From assembly GCA_022828595.1 (NCBI GenBank), contig JAKGHH010000002.1, forward strand, positions 65,320,383-65,384,382: a stretch of DNA of 64,000 nucleotides, written 5' to 3'. The notes under the pieces were generated by a model. That model was given only the letters and a program-made list of their open reading frames with translations. It ran no database searches and had not been told where the DNA came from. Shown here in pieces: positions 22,701-35,300 of the stretch (positions are counted from its first letter, which is position 1; every line of letters starts with the position of its first letter). Origin of the DNA: Nelumbo lutea. Taxonomy: Eukaryota > Streptophyta > Magnoliopsida > Proteales > Nelumbonaceae. The position numbers and the translations under genes were made by a program.

Positions 22701-25700
22701 TCAAGTCTGAAAGAGCATACAATGAAGGAAACTTGTCTTTCAGAGGAGAATCCCCAACCCAAAGTTGTTCCCAGAAATTTATTTGGTTACCAGAGTTTAG
22801 ACCATACCTGATCCAAGGGGAGAAAACTGGAAGTAGATTGTGGATGGATTTCCAAGGAGAAGCAGCTGAAGCCCTTGCCAAGATTCCAGGATCCCAACCA
22901 TTGTCTTCCAGCCCATGAATGCTAGCCACAATCTTAGTCCACAATTTATCCCTTTCCAAAGAGAACCTCCACAACCACTTCCCCAGAAGAGCCATGTTCC
23001 TTTTCTTGAAATTACCAATCCCAAGATCTCCTAGTTTTTTACACCTAGAGACTACCTCCCAACTCCCCCTATGGTCTCTCTTCTCCTCTCCAGGCTCCCA
23101 GAGAAAGTTCCTTATTAATTTTTCCAAAAGATTTGAAACCTTTGAGGGGATCTTAAACACTGACAGAAAGTAAACAGGAAGGTTAGGTAGGGTAGACCTA
23201 ATGAGAGAGACTCTTCCACCTAAAGAAAGATAACTCCTCTTCCAGGCCGCTAGCCTTTTCTCAAACCTCTCCACTACCGGAGCCCAAAAGCTAACACTCT
23301 TAGGATTATCTCCTAAAGGGAGGCCCAAATAAGCTAGGGGCCAGTCCGTAATAGCACAACCTAGCTCACCTGCAAATTCCCTTAGGTCTCTTTCGTTCAC
23401 ATTCACTCCCGCCACACAACTCTTATCAAAGTTTACCTTGAGGTTAGATATCTGCTAAAAAAGTTGTATTGTCAACTTTAGATTCCGGATCCAATTGAGG
23501 TTCCCTCATTCACAGAAAAGGATAGTATCATCTATAAACTGTAGAAGAGTTAAGGGAACCTCCTCCCTTCCTACTCTCCACCCTCTTATCTAGATTCCTC
23601 GAGTCTGCTCTATGGATCAATCGCCCAAACACATCAACAATCAGGGTGAAAAGAAAAGGGGAAAGAGGTCTCCTTGTCTTAGACCTCTCAACGCCGGAAA
23701 GAAGTCAACCACAGTCCCGTTCACCAGGATAGAATAATGGCAACTCCTAACACAACCCCAAATCCATTTACACCACCTGTCACCAAAACCAAAACTCCTC
23801 AACACCTCCATCAAGAAAGACCAATCAACCAAGTCGAAAGCCTTCTCCAAATCCAATTTGCAAACCACTCCCTTCTTCTTTGACTTCCTAAAGCTCTCTA
23901 AGCTCTCATTTGCAATGAGAATTTGATCGGTGATCTGTCTTCCCTCCACAAAAGCACTTTGGTTGGGTGCAATAATAGAGGGGAGCACCTTCTTTATCTA
24001 GAGAGACAACACCTTTGCAATGATTTTGTACAAGCTAGTCACCAGACTAATAGGTCTAAAATCTTTTGGTTGAGAAACATCTTTCTTCTTTCGGACTAAG
24101 GCAATGAAGGTTGAGTTCAAGCCTGGGTTTATTACACCCCTCCTGTGGAACTCCTAAAAAACCGATGTAAGATCATTCTCCAAAATATCCCAACAATCCT
24201 GGTAAAAGGCCATTGTGAACCCATCTGGACCCGACGCTTTTGTCCTATCCATAGAGAATACTGCTTCCTTTACCTCTTCCATATCGAACCTTTTTTCTAA
24301 CCACTCTCTCTTCTCTGCACTTAGAGTCAGCCTATCCAAACCCTCCAACCACACTCTCTCATTCATAGGCCTTCTAAAAATAGATTTGAAGTGGTTTACT
24401 AGAGCCTCTGCAATTTCAACTAGGTGAGACAATACTGCTCCATCAACTTCCAAATTAGAGATGTAATTCTTCTTTCTCCTTCCATTTGCCACTGAATGGA
24501 AAAACCTTGTGTTTTTGTCTCCCTCCTTTAGCCACTTACACCTAGATTTTTGCCTCCAACTGATTTCTTCCTTAATCAGGATGTCCTCCATTTGCCTCCT
24601 TAAAACCTATCTCAACTTCCTTTCTTCCTCTCCAAAGGGGCCTCTCTCTTCTTTCAGGTCCAAATCCTCGATTTGCTCCACCAGAATTTGCTTTCTCTCT
24701 TCTAATCTTCCAAACTCCAACCTATTCCACTCCTTTAATTGAGATTTTAAGTATTGGAGTTTCTTGTGGAACCTCATTCCCTCCCAATCAACTACTGGAT
24801 TAGCTTGCTCCTACCACTCTCTGATTTTCTCAGTGAAACATGAATATAGTTCTTTGGTGTTTTAACTAATACTCTAATTCAGGGTTGAATTCATGTCATC
24901 AATCAGAGACATCAGACCTCTGAAATTATGATGGAGCCACACCTTATGTTACCAGAAATGGCAAGAACACATGCATAGAATATACACTAAACTTTGAATT
25001 ATCTGACATGACATGGAGCCCTTGTACAGGTATCGAGGTATAGGCCCACATCATCAAGAAAAAGAACATAGTGCCAAAGAGAGCTTAGATTTAATTCATT
25101 GATCTTTGTTTAATATGGACAAGTAACGCATTCATATTATCAAGGGGATATTTGATTCTAAATAAAAGTAGCAGTTACTAGTTAACCTAGTTTATAGTTC
25201 CTAGGTAGATGAGTTATCAAATTGTTAGCGGGCATGCATTTGGATATGGGTGTGAATGCGGGGTTGGGTTTTTTACTCTGTTTTGTATATGGTGTACAAG
25301 GGATCCAATGACTTATTATTAATAAAATCTCATAATTGTTACTTATGAAAGAACTAGTTTCTTATTACCATCTTTATTGTAAGTTGTTCATTTATGGAGT
25401 TTCTATGTTTCAGAGGTTCTGACCAAGGACAATATTGCGGAACCCATGCGGGATATTAGGAGGGCCCTTTTAGAAGCAGATGTATGCATTTTGGTGTAGT
25501 ATGATTTGCATTATACTCATAGGAAATCTACAGTTTTTCTTCTACTGACAGTGGAGAAAGGTCTGACTACAATTACGTGGACAGGTTAGTCTGCCTGTTG
25601 TGAGAAGGTTTGTCCAGGCTGTAAGTGAACAAGCTGTTGGTGTTGAACTAATTCGAGGGGTGAGACCAGATCAGCAGTTGGTTAAGGTATGATCCATCTA

Positions 25701-27900
25701 TTGTATGCTATTTCTGAGAAAATCATGCTGATGCTTATGGGATTAGACTGAGGAAATTAACCTAGCCATTTTGGTTCCTTATTTTCCTAATAAGCATTTA
25801 CAAATTTTTAATTGGACGTTGGGTATCAATCTGCTGGTGATTCTCATGTCTCATATCTATGATCATGATTTAAGTTTGGGAATTTTTCCATTTCATCCTA
25901 CTGGCCGGGGGGGGGAGATGTTTATAATCAGTTTGAGATTTTTTTTTTTTCTAATGTTTCATGATCAAAAAGAGAAAAGAAGGATTTCTAAATCCTCTCC
26001 TCTCTCAGACCCCAGCTCAGTAATTTGGTGCTACAAGGATTTCCTAAAGAAGGCAAGCTGGTTAACAAGCAACATGAATGTTAGTTCATGTGGGTGAGAA
26101 GGTCAGAAAATGCTATTTCTGATAGTCTCACTAAACAAGGGGTCTTGAGGGAACATCTATACTGGGCAACTTTGTAATGTTTTGATTATAGTGTACTTGG
26201 TTTCTTACACTTTCTTTTACTATCAATAGAGGTCACACCTTGTGCTTCTCTTTGGGGTGTTCTAACTTTGCTTACATATTGGTAATGAAATAACTTTTCA
26301 ATTATCAAAAAAAAAAAAATCCTCTCCTGTCTAACACAATTAGTTTTTTTTTTTTTGATAAGTCTAGCACAATAAGTATGCTGGTTGCATAACCTAACAG
26401 TATTGGATCTGTTGATGTCCGATTCTTGATCCGTGCAGATTGTACATGATGAACTTGTCAAGTTAATGGGTGGGGAAGTATCTGAACTAGTTTTTGCAAA
26501 ATCTGGTCCCACAGTGATATTATTGGCAGGTCTACAAGGTGTTGGGAAGACAACTGTTTGTGCAAAGTTAGCTTTTTATCTTAAGAAGCAGGTGGAGTAT
26601 GATAACCTGTGTGGTTATGTACGTTTTTGGGTTGGTTTCAGATACATTTAGATAGGTTGCCCAATCTTGATCTTTTTGATGCTAATCCATGTAATGCTGA
26701 TTATAGGGAAAGAGTTGCATGCTTGTTGCTGCAGATGTATACAGGCCTGCTGCTATTGATCAACTTGTTATTTTGGGTGAAAAGGTAAATTAGATTGCAA
26801 GCAAAACATCATCTTTTTGGTTATCAGTCACTAAGAACTCTTTTATGTGATAGAAAGGTTTTATAAGAGAAAGAAGGCAGCCTAGAGAGTCTAGAAAATG
26901 AAGAGTCATACATGATTGAAGTAGTAGTCTTGATAAGTAAAGGCATTATCCTGGGGGAAGAATCCACCATACAAGTAACTCCTCCCAAAAACAATCCAAA
27001 CAAGGCTGACATCCGTCAATCAATCTGAACTTTGAGTCCATTTGTACAAGCCATTCATTCTGGATACTATAGCTCTAGCCATCCTGATAGTGGCTTAATA
27101 GTCGCATGGTATAACCTCCAGATGTCTTAATTGCATTCTGCAGATCTCCCTCTCTCAGAATTTTTCAATCACATTTTATATTATACAAGACAGTATATCA
27201 ATTTGAAAATTGGAGTTCTCATTCTTGCTACTGTATAGATTTCTTTCATATTGTTACCTGCCAATCAAAAAGCAGAATTTTGCTTTAGTTAAATTAGGCA
27301 ATCCCTGGGTCTGGAATTTTTGAATGTTGAAAATGTCCAATCATGTATTTCCTTTTTTATTTTTTTTGATCAGTAACCATTAAATTTATTTGCTAATGTA
27401 TGTAAATATGTACAAAAAATCTCTAATCTTTCTGGCCACTTGTCCAAAAAGAAACAAGCTTTTTGGTCTATATATGTCAAAATTTCTTATTCTCTTAGTA
27501 CTTTAGTCTTGCAATCATTTAGTTCATACTGATAATCAGTTATAAGCTTTTGACAGGTAGATGTGCCTGTTTATACGGCGGGGACAGAGGTGAAACCTTC
27601 AGAAATAGCTAGGCAGGGTCTGGAAGAGGCCAAAAAGAAGAACAAAGATGTGGTCATAGTGGATACTGCTGGAAGACTTCAGGTTCAAAAAAAAAAAAAA
27701 AACCAATACTTGTGACAAATCATTGTTGCTTAGTTTAGGAAATATATCTTGATTTTGTCCAATATGAACGTTCTTTCTTCTATGGAAAAATTATCAGATC
27801 GACAAAGCAATGATGGATGAGTTGAAGGAAGTGAAGCGAGCATTGAATCCCACAGAAGTTTTGCTTGTGGTGGACGCAATGACTGGCCAAGAAGCTGCAG
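19746..27900 (+). CDS. cpSRP54: Chloroplast SRP54 GTPase (cpSRP54/FFC), exons 1-8, 3' part not in window
   Basis: This stromal GTPase pairs with cpSRP43 to deliver light-harvesting proteins to thylakoids, and it also serves co-translational targeting. Exons: 19746-19913, 20051-20183, 25414-25481, 25585-25686, 26439-26591, 26707-26784, 27557-27682, 27798-27900. All introns are GT-AG and all joins keep frame, giving 310 codons plus one base. The start MEAVSF opens a Ser-rich transit peptide (residues 1 to about 56); an in-frame ATG at 19698 would only lengthen it. The N domain follows (REIWNW ... [20 protein letters not shown] ... [14 protein letters not shown] ... [11 protein letters not shown]). 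The G domain has P-loop GLQGVGKTT (188-196), DVYRPAA (218-224) and DTAGRLQ (270-276), and runs to [10 protein letters not shown]. The TKLDG guanine-specificity motif and the methionine-rich M domain belong to later exons that are absent here. No frameshift or stop is seen. Intron 2 (5.2 kb) and intron 4 hold LINE insertions. Confidence 0.93.
21343..24838 (-). mobile_element. 5'-truncated LINE in intron 2 of cpSRP54, with 12-bp TSD
   Basis: The direct repeat CATGAATATAGT flanks the insertion at 21331-21342 and 24839-24850. The plus-strand T run at 21344-21353 is the A-tail, so the element is antisense to the gene. It begins inside the endonuclease-RT linker, the usual 5' truncation of target-primed reverse transcription. 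At 3,496 bp it explains most of the length of intron 2. Confidence 0.93.
21379..24760 (-). pseudogene. LINE ORF2 fragment: linker, RT, zinc-binding region, RNase H
   Basis: Read from right to left: the linker with [20 protein letters not shown] (about 24480-24540) and [20 protein letters not shown] (24591-24154). Then comes the RT palm with [20 protein letters not shown] and [16 protein letters not shown] (23988-23641), and the catalytic block, readable in another frame as LLQFIDDTI near 23521-23550 (relatives have FADD). A 470-codon open piece (23415-22003) covers the RT thumb ([11 protein letters not shown] ... [14 protein letters not shown]) and the zinc-binding region ([18 protein letters not shown] ... 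CALCKADGE). RNase H follows at 21993-21709 ([19 protein letters not shown]) and 21681-21379 ([11 protein letters not shown]). Frameshifts and stops at about 24610, 24150, 23640-23415 and 21700 break it. The long 470-codon piece suggests a fairly young insertion. Confidence 0.88.
26006..26317 (+). mobile_element. Short LINE 3' tail in intron 4 of cpSRP54, with 15-bp TSD
   Basis: AATCCTCTCCTCTCT at 25991-26005 recurs, with one change, at 26318-26332 just after an A run. The 312-bp insert reads on the plus strand as the RNase H end of a LINE ([20 protein letters not shown], one frameshift) followed by 3' UTR and A-tail. It is a different, heavily 5'-truncated copy from the LINE in intron 2 and lies in sense orientation with the gene. 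Confidence 0.75.
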
Positions 27901-29147
27901 GTATTTTGACTTTCATTTATCCCATTTTGGCTGAATTAATCCATGTCTTGATGTATAACTTACATGTTGAACCATAGTGAAAAACTTTTACAGATTCTCT
28001 TTGTAATGAGACTTCTTGTATAGTTTTGAGATTTAATGCAATACTAAAAAAACATAGTGAAAAATTTCCTTTTTTTCTATTGAGCAGAAAAATCAGATAC
28101 TAGATGCTGTTTTCTTTCTCAAAATGTAGAGAGGTTTTCTGGATAGGAAAAATTCTTTGTTTATTTTATTTGGAATTTCAAGAGATATTATGAATTTCTA
28201 TATATATTTTTTTGCTCTTATTACCATGAAAATCCCCCTACAGTGGTTGTCATATGGAATCAATCTGATTTCTATGGACTTCTGCAGGTATCAATTAAGT
28301 TGTTTACTTCATAATTACCTACATGACTACATCATTAAAAACAAGATGTGGAGCACTTATTGATAAAATTATAAAACTTATGCTGGGCACAAGCATGTGC
28401 CAGTGTCAAGAAAAGGTAATGGATGCATAGCCTAGTAGTTGTTGAATATGATGACTTACAAGGAGCTGGTAAGTGTTGCCAGAGAATCGCATCAGCAATA
28501 ATGGTTCAAGGAGAAGAAAATGAGAAATTCAAACACTCTGTTCTGCTCATTTAGAACATGATATCATTTTGCATCCTCAGGATTCTTCCAAGCTATTACT
28601 TGATGGTAGTCTAATTCTTCCCCCTAAATGATTTAAGTGCCCATAATTCAACAATGGATAAGACATTAAGCAGAGCGGAATGGAAAAACAGGATTCGTGT
28701 TGCTGACCAAATGTAGTCGGGATAAGGTTTGGATGATGACGCTGATGCTTTGGAGGGCAGAGAGATGATAAACTCTTTTTCACCTGACAAATATTCAAAA
28801 TCTCCTCGTGAAGTTGATAAATCTTAGCAATAATCTTGAGGATAGGTCTTTGTAGCCCTTTCTCATATCAAGGCTGCAGAATCTCGGTTGATATGTGGTT
28901 GCATAAGTTGAGAAGATAAGAAATCATTATATAATTCTCTTTTAGCAGTTTTTCGTAGGTTGGACCATCATTGTTGGGTGATCCAATTTTCTAGTAAAAT
29001 ATCCTAGTTTCTCAAGTCCACAAACATACGTCTTGACTAAGACCATCCAAGAAAGTTAGTACCATCTATCTAACTTCATTGTGGTTATCTGGAATTTTAA
29101 CTATCACTCGACATACTCATGGTCGACCCAATTCCTGAAATTCCTAA
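27901..29147 (+). other. Start of cpSRP54 intron 8 (donor GTATTT at 27901)
   Basis: Non-coding. I searched for the next expected exon (the segment leading to the TKLDGDSRGG motif) and did not find it here or in the final 1.4 kb of the window. The nested transposons begin at the end of this stretch. Confidence 0.6.
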
Positions 29148-29500
29148 GGCTTTGTTTGTTTGTAGCGCAAATTTCACTTGCACTTATGTTAATGAATAGG
29201 AGTGCAAAAGGGCTAATTGTAAATACTTGCTTACTTTTGCTTCACATTTGACTTTGATAAAGTTCAGATCTGTATATGCTTCAGTTTCAGAATAAAAAAA
29301 GAAAAGAGAGAAAGAAGAGAAGAAAAGAGAAGAAAAGAGAAGAGGAGAGAAGAGAAGAATAGGTAGAAGGAAAGATTGGTTCAAACTAGAGAACTCACCT
29401 CTCTCTAGTCAGCCAGATTTGTTTATAGTTTTGTAAACAAAAAACACAATGACTATTGTACCCCCACTTAAGTGTGGGACACATCACTTAACTTAAAATA

Positions 29501-32500
29501 AGATGTAAATCAATCATCAAAAATTGGGTGTAAATTTGAAAATTAGAGAGAAAAAGGAAGAAGAAAAGTAAGAGCAGCAGTACAAGAGAAGAAGATGGCG
29601 AAAAGAGGAGGAAGAAGAAGAAATGTTCGAATTATTCTTCCCTTTCTTCTCTAATCCTTTTTATTAAGAATTAATGTTAAAGTAATTACATTTATGCCCT
29701 TAAGTGGGCGGCCAGCTAGGCAATAACATAAAGAGATTAAACAAAAAAGAAATAACAGGCCCATTAGCTAACAAGAAAAAGAAAATATATTACAAGAGAA
29801 GATACTAGGACCCATTCGGCCCAGTCTCTTTACACTCCCCCTCAAGCTGAGCATAGATGTCAATCATGCCTAGCTTGCTTATATACTGTGTCATTTTCCC
29901 TCTCGGAAATCCCTTGGTCAAGATATAAGCCAATTGTTCATTTGATGTGATGAATGGCAAACAAACTTCTCCTAAGGAAATTCTTTCCCTTATAAAATGT
30001 CTATCAACCTCAATGTGCTTAGTTCTGTCATGTTGAACAGGATTATGTGCAATATTGATAGCTGCTTGATTGTCACAGTAGAGCATCATTGGCTTCTTGT
30101 AGTCAACCCCCAATTCTTCTAAAAGGGATCGTAGCCACAGTAATTTTGACACACCATGTGCCATTGCCCTGTATTCTGCTTCAGCTGAGGATTTAGCAAC
30201 TACAAACTGTTTCTTACTCCTCCATGACACAATCAATGTTCCCAGCGACCAGAGCACAATAACTTGATGTGGATCTTCTATCATCAATACATCCTGTCCA
30301 ATCAGCATCAGTAAAAGCTTTCAGCTTCATGTGTTCATGTTTGGCAAATAAAATACCTTTCCCTGGAGTACCTTTCAAGTAACACAGAACCTTTTCTGCA
30401 GCAACTAAATGAGTATCTCTGGGAGAATGCATAAATTAACTAATAACACTTACTACATAGGAAATGTCTGGCCGAGTCATGCAAAGATATAACAACTTCT
30501 CAAGCAGTCTCTGAAACAACCTCCTTATCAGATAAAAGGTCACCATCTGTAGTAGAAAGCTTATGATTGGGATCAATAGAAGTGGAGATTGGTTTAGCTC
30601 CAAGTTTACCAGTCTCAACAAGGAGGTCAAGGACATATTTACATTGAGAAATGAAGATACCATCCTTAGATATAGCAACTTCAATGCCCAAAAAATTCCG
30701 AAAATCTCTCAAATCTTTGACCTCAAATTCAGATTTAAGAAATCTTTTTAGTTTACTAACCTCTTGAGTGTCATTACCCGTGACCACAATATCATCAACA
30801 TAAACTATCAAGAAGATCACCAGAGAGCCATTTCTCTTCAAGAACAGGGTATGATCAGATTGAGTTTGTGTGTAACCAAAGGAGACAAGAGCAGCCCTGA
30901 ACCTCTCAAACCAAGCCTGAGGAGACTGTTTGAGACCATAAATAGATTTCTGCAGTTTACACACCTTGCCTTGCATTTCCTTCCCAAACACCCCTGGAGG
31001 CAAAGATATATAGACCTCTTCATGTAGGTCTCCATTCAAGAAGGCATTTTTAACATCAAACTGGTGTAAGGGCCAATCAAAAGTAGCGGCTAGAGATAAC
31101 AAAACCTGGACTGAGGTCATCTTAGCTACAGGAGCTAATGTCTCAAGATAGTCAATACGATACATCTGATTGTAGCCTTTAGCAACCAGCCTAGTCTTAA
31201 ACCTTTCAATAGATCCATCAGAGTGATATTTAATGGTAAACACCCATTTACAACCCACTGGTTCATTCCCTTAAGACAAGTCAACAATATCCCAGGTATG
31301 GTTCTTATGCAAAGCATCCAGTTCAGCCATCATAGCATCCCTCCATTCAGGTTTAGATAAGGCTTCCGGTACGGACCTGGGTATCACATGGGAAGAAACA
31401 GAAGTAAGAAAAGAGTCGTAGGAAGGAGAGAGATGGCTGTAAGACAGGTGTTTGGAGATACAATGGGCTGTACACTTCTGCTTGCCCTTGCGGAGAGCAA
31501 TAGGAAGGTCAATGTCTGGGAAAGATGTAGATGGGTCAGAAGAAGGCTGACTTGTTACCTTAGTAATGATGGGAGGAGCAAGAGGCTTTTCTGTAGGAGT
31601 GGAAACAACCTGCCCATGTCTGAATCTATGCCTTTGGTATCACCTTTGGAGGAGGAGGAGGAACTGGAATATCGGAGGTAAGTCCAGTGGGAGAAGTAGA
31701 CACCTCATGAGAGGACTCGAGGAATGGGAAGAGGAACAATTGGAGACATAGCAAAGGGCTCTTCAGATTTCTCCCCCTCAAAAGAAATACTAAAGAAAGG
31801 AGTCAGCTCAGCAAATGTGACATTCCGAGATACAAAGCGGGTGCCACTAACTGGATCAAAATAGCAATGTCCCTTTTGTGTGGAAGCATATCCCAGAAAA
31901 ACACATTTACGAGCCTTAGGTTCAAATTTGTGCCTTTGATGGCTGTGAACATGCACATAGCAAGTGCACCCAAAAACACGGAGAGGAAGAAAAAAATATC
32001 CTCATCCGGGAAGAGAAGGCTAAAGGGGGTTTTGAAGTTAAGAACCTGGGAGGGCATACAGTTGATAAAAAAGGTAGTGGTAAGAACAACATCTCCCCAA
32101 AATTTTATAGGAACATGCGATGCAAACAGGAGGGATCTGGCAACTTCAACCACATGTCTGTTCTTCCTTTTCGCCACTCCGTTCTGTTGTGGAGTGTAGG
32201 AACAAGAACTTTGATGAATAACCCCAAAAGTTTCAAGATAGGCGGAGAGGGTTTTCTCAAAATACTTCTTAGCATTATCAGAATCCCAAAAGTTCATGAA
32301 ATTTTTGCACAATAGCTGGTACTTCATCCCTGGATTTCATGAGATAAATCAAAGTGTAACGAGAGTAGTCATCAATAAAAAGGATAAAGTACCTATAACC
32401 CTTCATAGTTGGCAAATGATATGCCCCCCACACGTCAGAGTGAACAATATGAAAAGGAGAAAGAGATCTTTTATTGCTTACTGAATAAGAATGTTTACAA

Positions 32501-34948
32501 TACTTTGCCAGTTCACACGACTCACAATGAAGACTTGATAAAGACACTACCTTAAACATATCTGGAAACAAATGACTCAAAGCAGAAAAAGACAAATGAC
32601 CAACCCGAAAGTGACATAACAAAACTTTGTCAATAGACTCTGACAAAACTGACTCTAAGGCAACTCCATGAGGTGGTCCAAAAGCTCTATCCGGTGTATC
32701 CAGCAAGTATATTCCGTTCGCCTCATGGCCACTCCCAATCATCCTCTGAGATTGCAGGTCCTGAAAAACACAATGAGTGGAAAAAAAGGTTATGCTACAA
32801 TTCATGGATTTAGTTAAGCTGCTAACAAATAAAAGGTTTGTATTTGGTTTAGGGACATGAAGGACAGAGGATAAATAAAGGGTGTCAGAGGTCTTTATAT
32901 CCCCTTTACCAGAGATGAGAGCAAGAGACCCATCAACAAGGGATATTTTCTCTTTACCAGAGAGAAGGTGATATAGGCAGAAGAGATTAGACATGTTGGT
33001 CATATGGTCTGATGCACCGAAATCAATAATCCAAGGGATTTTATGATTACCTAAAATTGAAGCATAATTTGCAGAAGCACAAATACATGAGTGTGCAAAT
33101 GCAGATGAAGATGATACGTTGTTGGAAGAGTGAGATGAAGAAACAATAGCTTCCTAGTGATTTAACAGCCTTTCAAAATCCACCTTCATTGCTGCCAATT
33201 GCTCAATGGTTGATTTTTCGTCACTCTCCTTATTTCCTCCTTCAGGTACTGTAGCAACATTAGCTGTCTTAGGCTTTCCTACCTGACTGCCCTTCTTCGA
33301 GCTATTGTTATTCTTAAACCTATCAGGAAGAAGCTCAGGATGAAGCTTCTAGCAAGTGTCCTTTGTATGCCTTGGTTTCTTGCAATAGTCACATATCTGC
33401 TCCTTTTTCTCAGTTAGACCCTTTGGCTTTATTCTAGCATGTGCAAAGTATTCTGTTGGTGGACTCTACAACTGAACCTGCCGCCTACTCTCCTCACTGC
33501 TTATCATAGCGTATGCCTGGGAGAGTAACCTCATCTTTGGCCAGGATATTTTGCCTAATGATGTCAAACTCAGGGTTGAGTCCAGTGAGAAATTCAAACA
33601 CCCTATTTCTCTCCACCAACTTCCTATACATTTCAGCATCATTCTTACTCTCCCATACAATTGTCTCCATAGCATCAATTTCTTGCCATAGGGATTTCAG
33701 TATAGAGTAGTAGATTGCTACACTCTTCTCCCCCTGTCTTAGGTTCTTCACGTCACTTTTCAACTTGTAGACTCTGGCTACATTCAACTTCTGTGAATAG
33801 GTCTCAGTAACGCTGTCCCATATCTCCTTAGCTGAAGATATCCAGAGATAATGCTGACTTATATGAGGTTGCATAGAGTTGACCAACCATCCAATGACAG
33901 TATAGTTCTCTTGCATCCATTTCTCAAATTCAGGGTCTGTCTCTTCGGGTTTCACTTTACTACCTGTGAGATACCCGAGTTTTCCTCTACTACAGACATA
34001 AATTCTTATAGACTGCCCAAGCAAGATAATTTGTCCCATCTAGCTTGATTGTGGTCACACCAGTCAAAACGGAATCTACCGAGCCAAGGCCGGAAACCGA
34101 CACTTGCTTGAACTCACTTCCATATGGCCCCATTAGTCAAACGAAAATCAAAGAACTAGAAATTTGGTTTATATAAACTTACTTGAAGTCAAACCAGAAC
34201 CCAGGTGCTTGAAAATTAGGGTTTTACTCCGTTCAACTATTGGGGAGGAAGAGAGAAGATACAGTTGCTCCTACCAGAGCTTCCCAATCTCTTCCAAATC
34301 TGAACCGCCCTTCTTTAGGAGTCGAAAGACACCTCCCAAGCACAGAGCGCCACACCCAAAGCTTCACCTTTACTTGTACCTTCGAAAATCTCTAGTCGGC
34401 TAGGGTTTTGGGCAGCAACAGAACAACACCACTTCTTCGCAATATCCAACCAGATTTAAACTCTCCAAACCCTCTACCAACTAGGCCAGAGATCCTCTGA
34501 GCTATAAAGAACCTATCTCTCCATGCACTCTCTTAATCTAAGGGTGTATGGGAAAAGAGGAAGAAGAAAAAAAAGAAGAGAGAGGCCTGCTCTGATATCA
34601 AGATGTAAATCAGTCATCAAAAATTAGGTGTAAATTTGAAAATTAGAGAGAAAAAGGAAGAAGAAAAGTAAGAGCAGCAGTACAAGAGAAGAAGATGGTG
34701 AAAAGAGGAGGAAGAAGAAGAAAGGTTCGAATTGTTCTTCCCTTTCTTCTCTAATCCTTTTTATTAAGAATTAATGTTAAAGTAATTACAAGTATGCCCT
34801 TAAGTGGGTAGCCAACTAGGTAGTAACATAAAGAGATCAAACAAAAAAGAAATAAAAGGCCCATTAAGAGAGGCCCATTAGTTAACAAGAAAAAGAAAAG
34901 ATATTACAAGAGAAGATACTAGGACCTATTCGTCCCAGTCTCTTTACA
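29501..34948 (-). mobile_element. Copia element B, full-length, TSD AAATA
   Basis: LTRs at 29501-29834 (3') and 34601-34948 (5') are near copies. The PBS (GATATCAGAGCAGG on the minus strand) abuts the 5' LTR, and the PPT is at 29835-29846. AAATA flanks it at 29496-29500 and 34949-34953. In its own direction the LTR runs TGTAAAGAG...ACATCT, so it ends TG...CT. It sits inside the 3' LTR of C. Confidence 0.93.
29805..34133 (-). pseudogene. Copia B gag-pol polyprotein, frameshifted
   Basis: The start is ATG at 34131-34133 (MGPYGSEFKQ), and the first frameshift follows within 50 codons. Gag covers 34100-33470 (GKLGYLTG, VNSMQPHIS). A knuckle with C-x2-C...H...C is near 33340-33410, with a stop inside. 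The protease reads WIIDFGASDHMT near 33000-33035 (the usual DSG is DFG). Integrase zinc and core regions are at 32660-31800 (HCESCELAKYCKH, HSDVWGAYHLPTMKGYRY, QNGVAKRKNRH). RT is at 31258-30500 (GCKWVFTIKYHSDGS, FDVKNAFLNGDLHEEVYI, YVDDIVVTGNDT). RNase H is at 30308-29805 (SSAEAEYRAMAHG, YCDNQAAINIAHNP), and its stop lies inside the 3' LTR. The RT piece (252 codons) is intact, but several shifts and stops inactivate the whole. Confidence 0.88.
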
Positions 34949-35300
34949 AAATATAATAGTAATTACATCTAGCACATAACATAAAGTAAAAAGACTAGAC
35001 TACCCTTCTATAGTTCACTCTAAAGTAGAAACCGCTATCTGCTGATTCGGTCAAGCTTCTTGTGAAAGGAAGAGGAGAAAGTTGTAGATTTCGGCAATAG
35101 AAAGAGAAAAGGGAAGGAAGGAGAAAATAAGGTCAACTAGGGTTGTGTTTCATAACCCTAGCCGCTAGCCCCTCATTCTATTTATATTTAACTTAAATAT
35201 GAGATATTACAAAGATGCCCTTAGTAGGGCGGCAACTCAAACTAAATAGTTACAACCCTTTTAAAAATAAAAACTAATGGGTCCAAGGTCCGACAACTTC

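Noticed and set aside
22003..23415. 470-codon open frame as a host gene
   Set aside because: The product is clearly the RT thumb and zinc-binding region of a LINE lying between matching TSDs.
27350..27480. T-run followed by GATCAGTAACCA-like text in cpSRP54 intron 6 as another LINE tail
   Set aside because: It resembles the 3' end of the intron-2 LINE, but no TSD or coding similarity supports it.
31388..32484. Plus-strand open frames across the copia integrase regions (also at 35398, 36408, 41112, 45043 and similar)
   Set aside because: They are antisense shadows of minus-strand polyproteins or lie in solo LTRs, and have no recognisable similarity.
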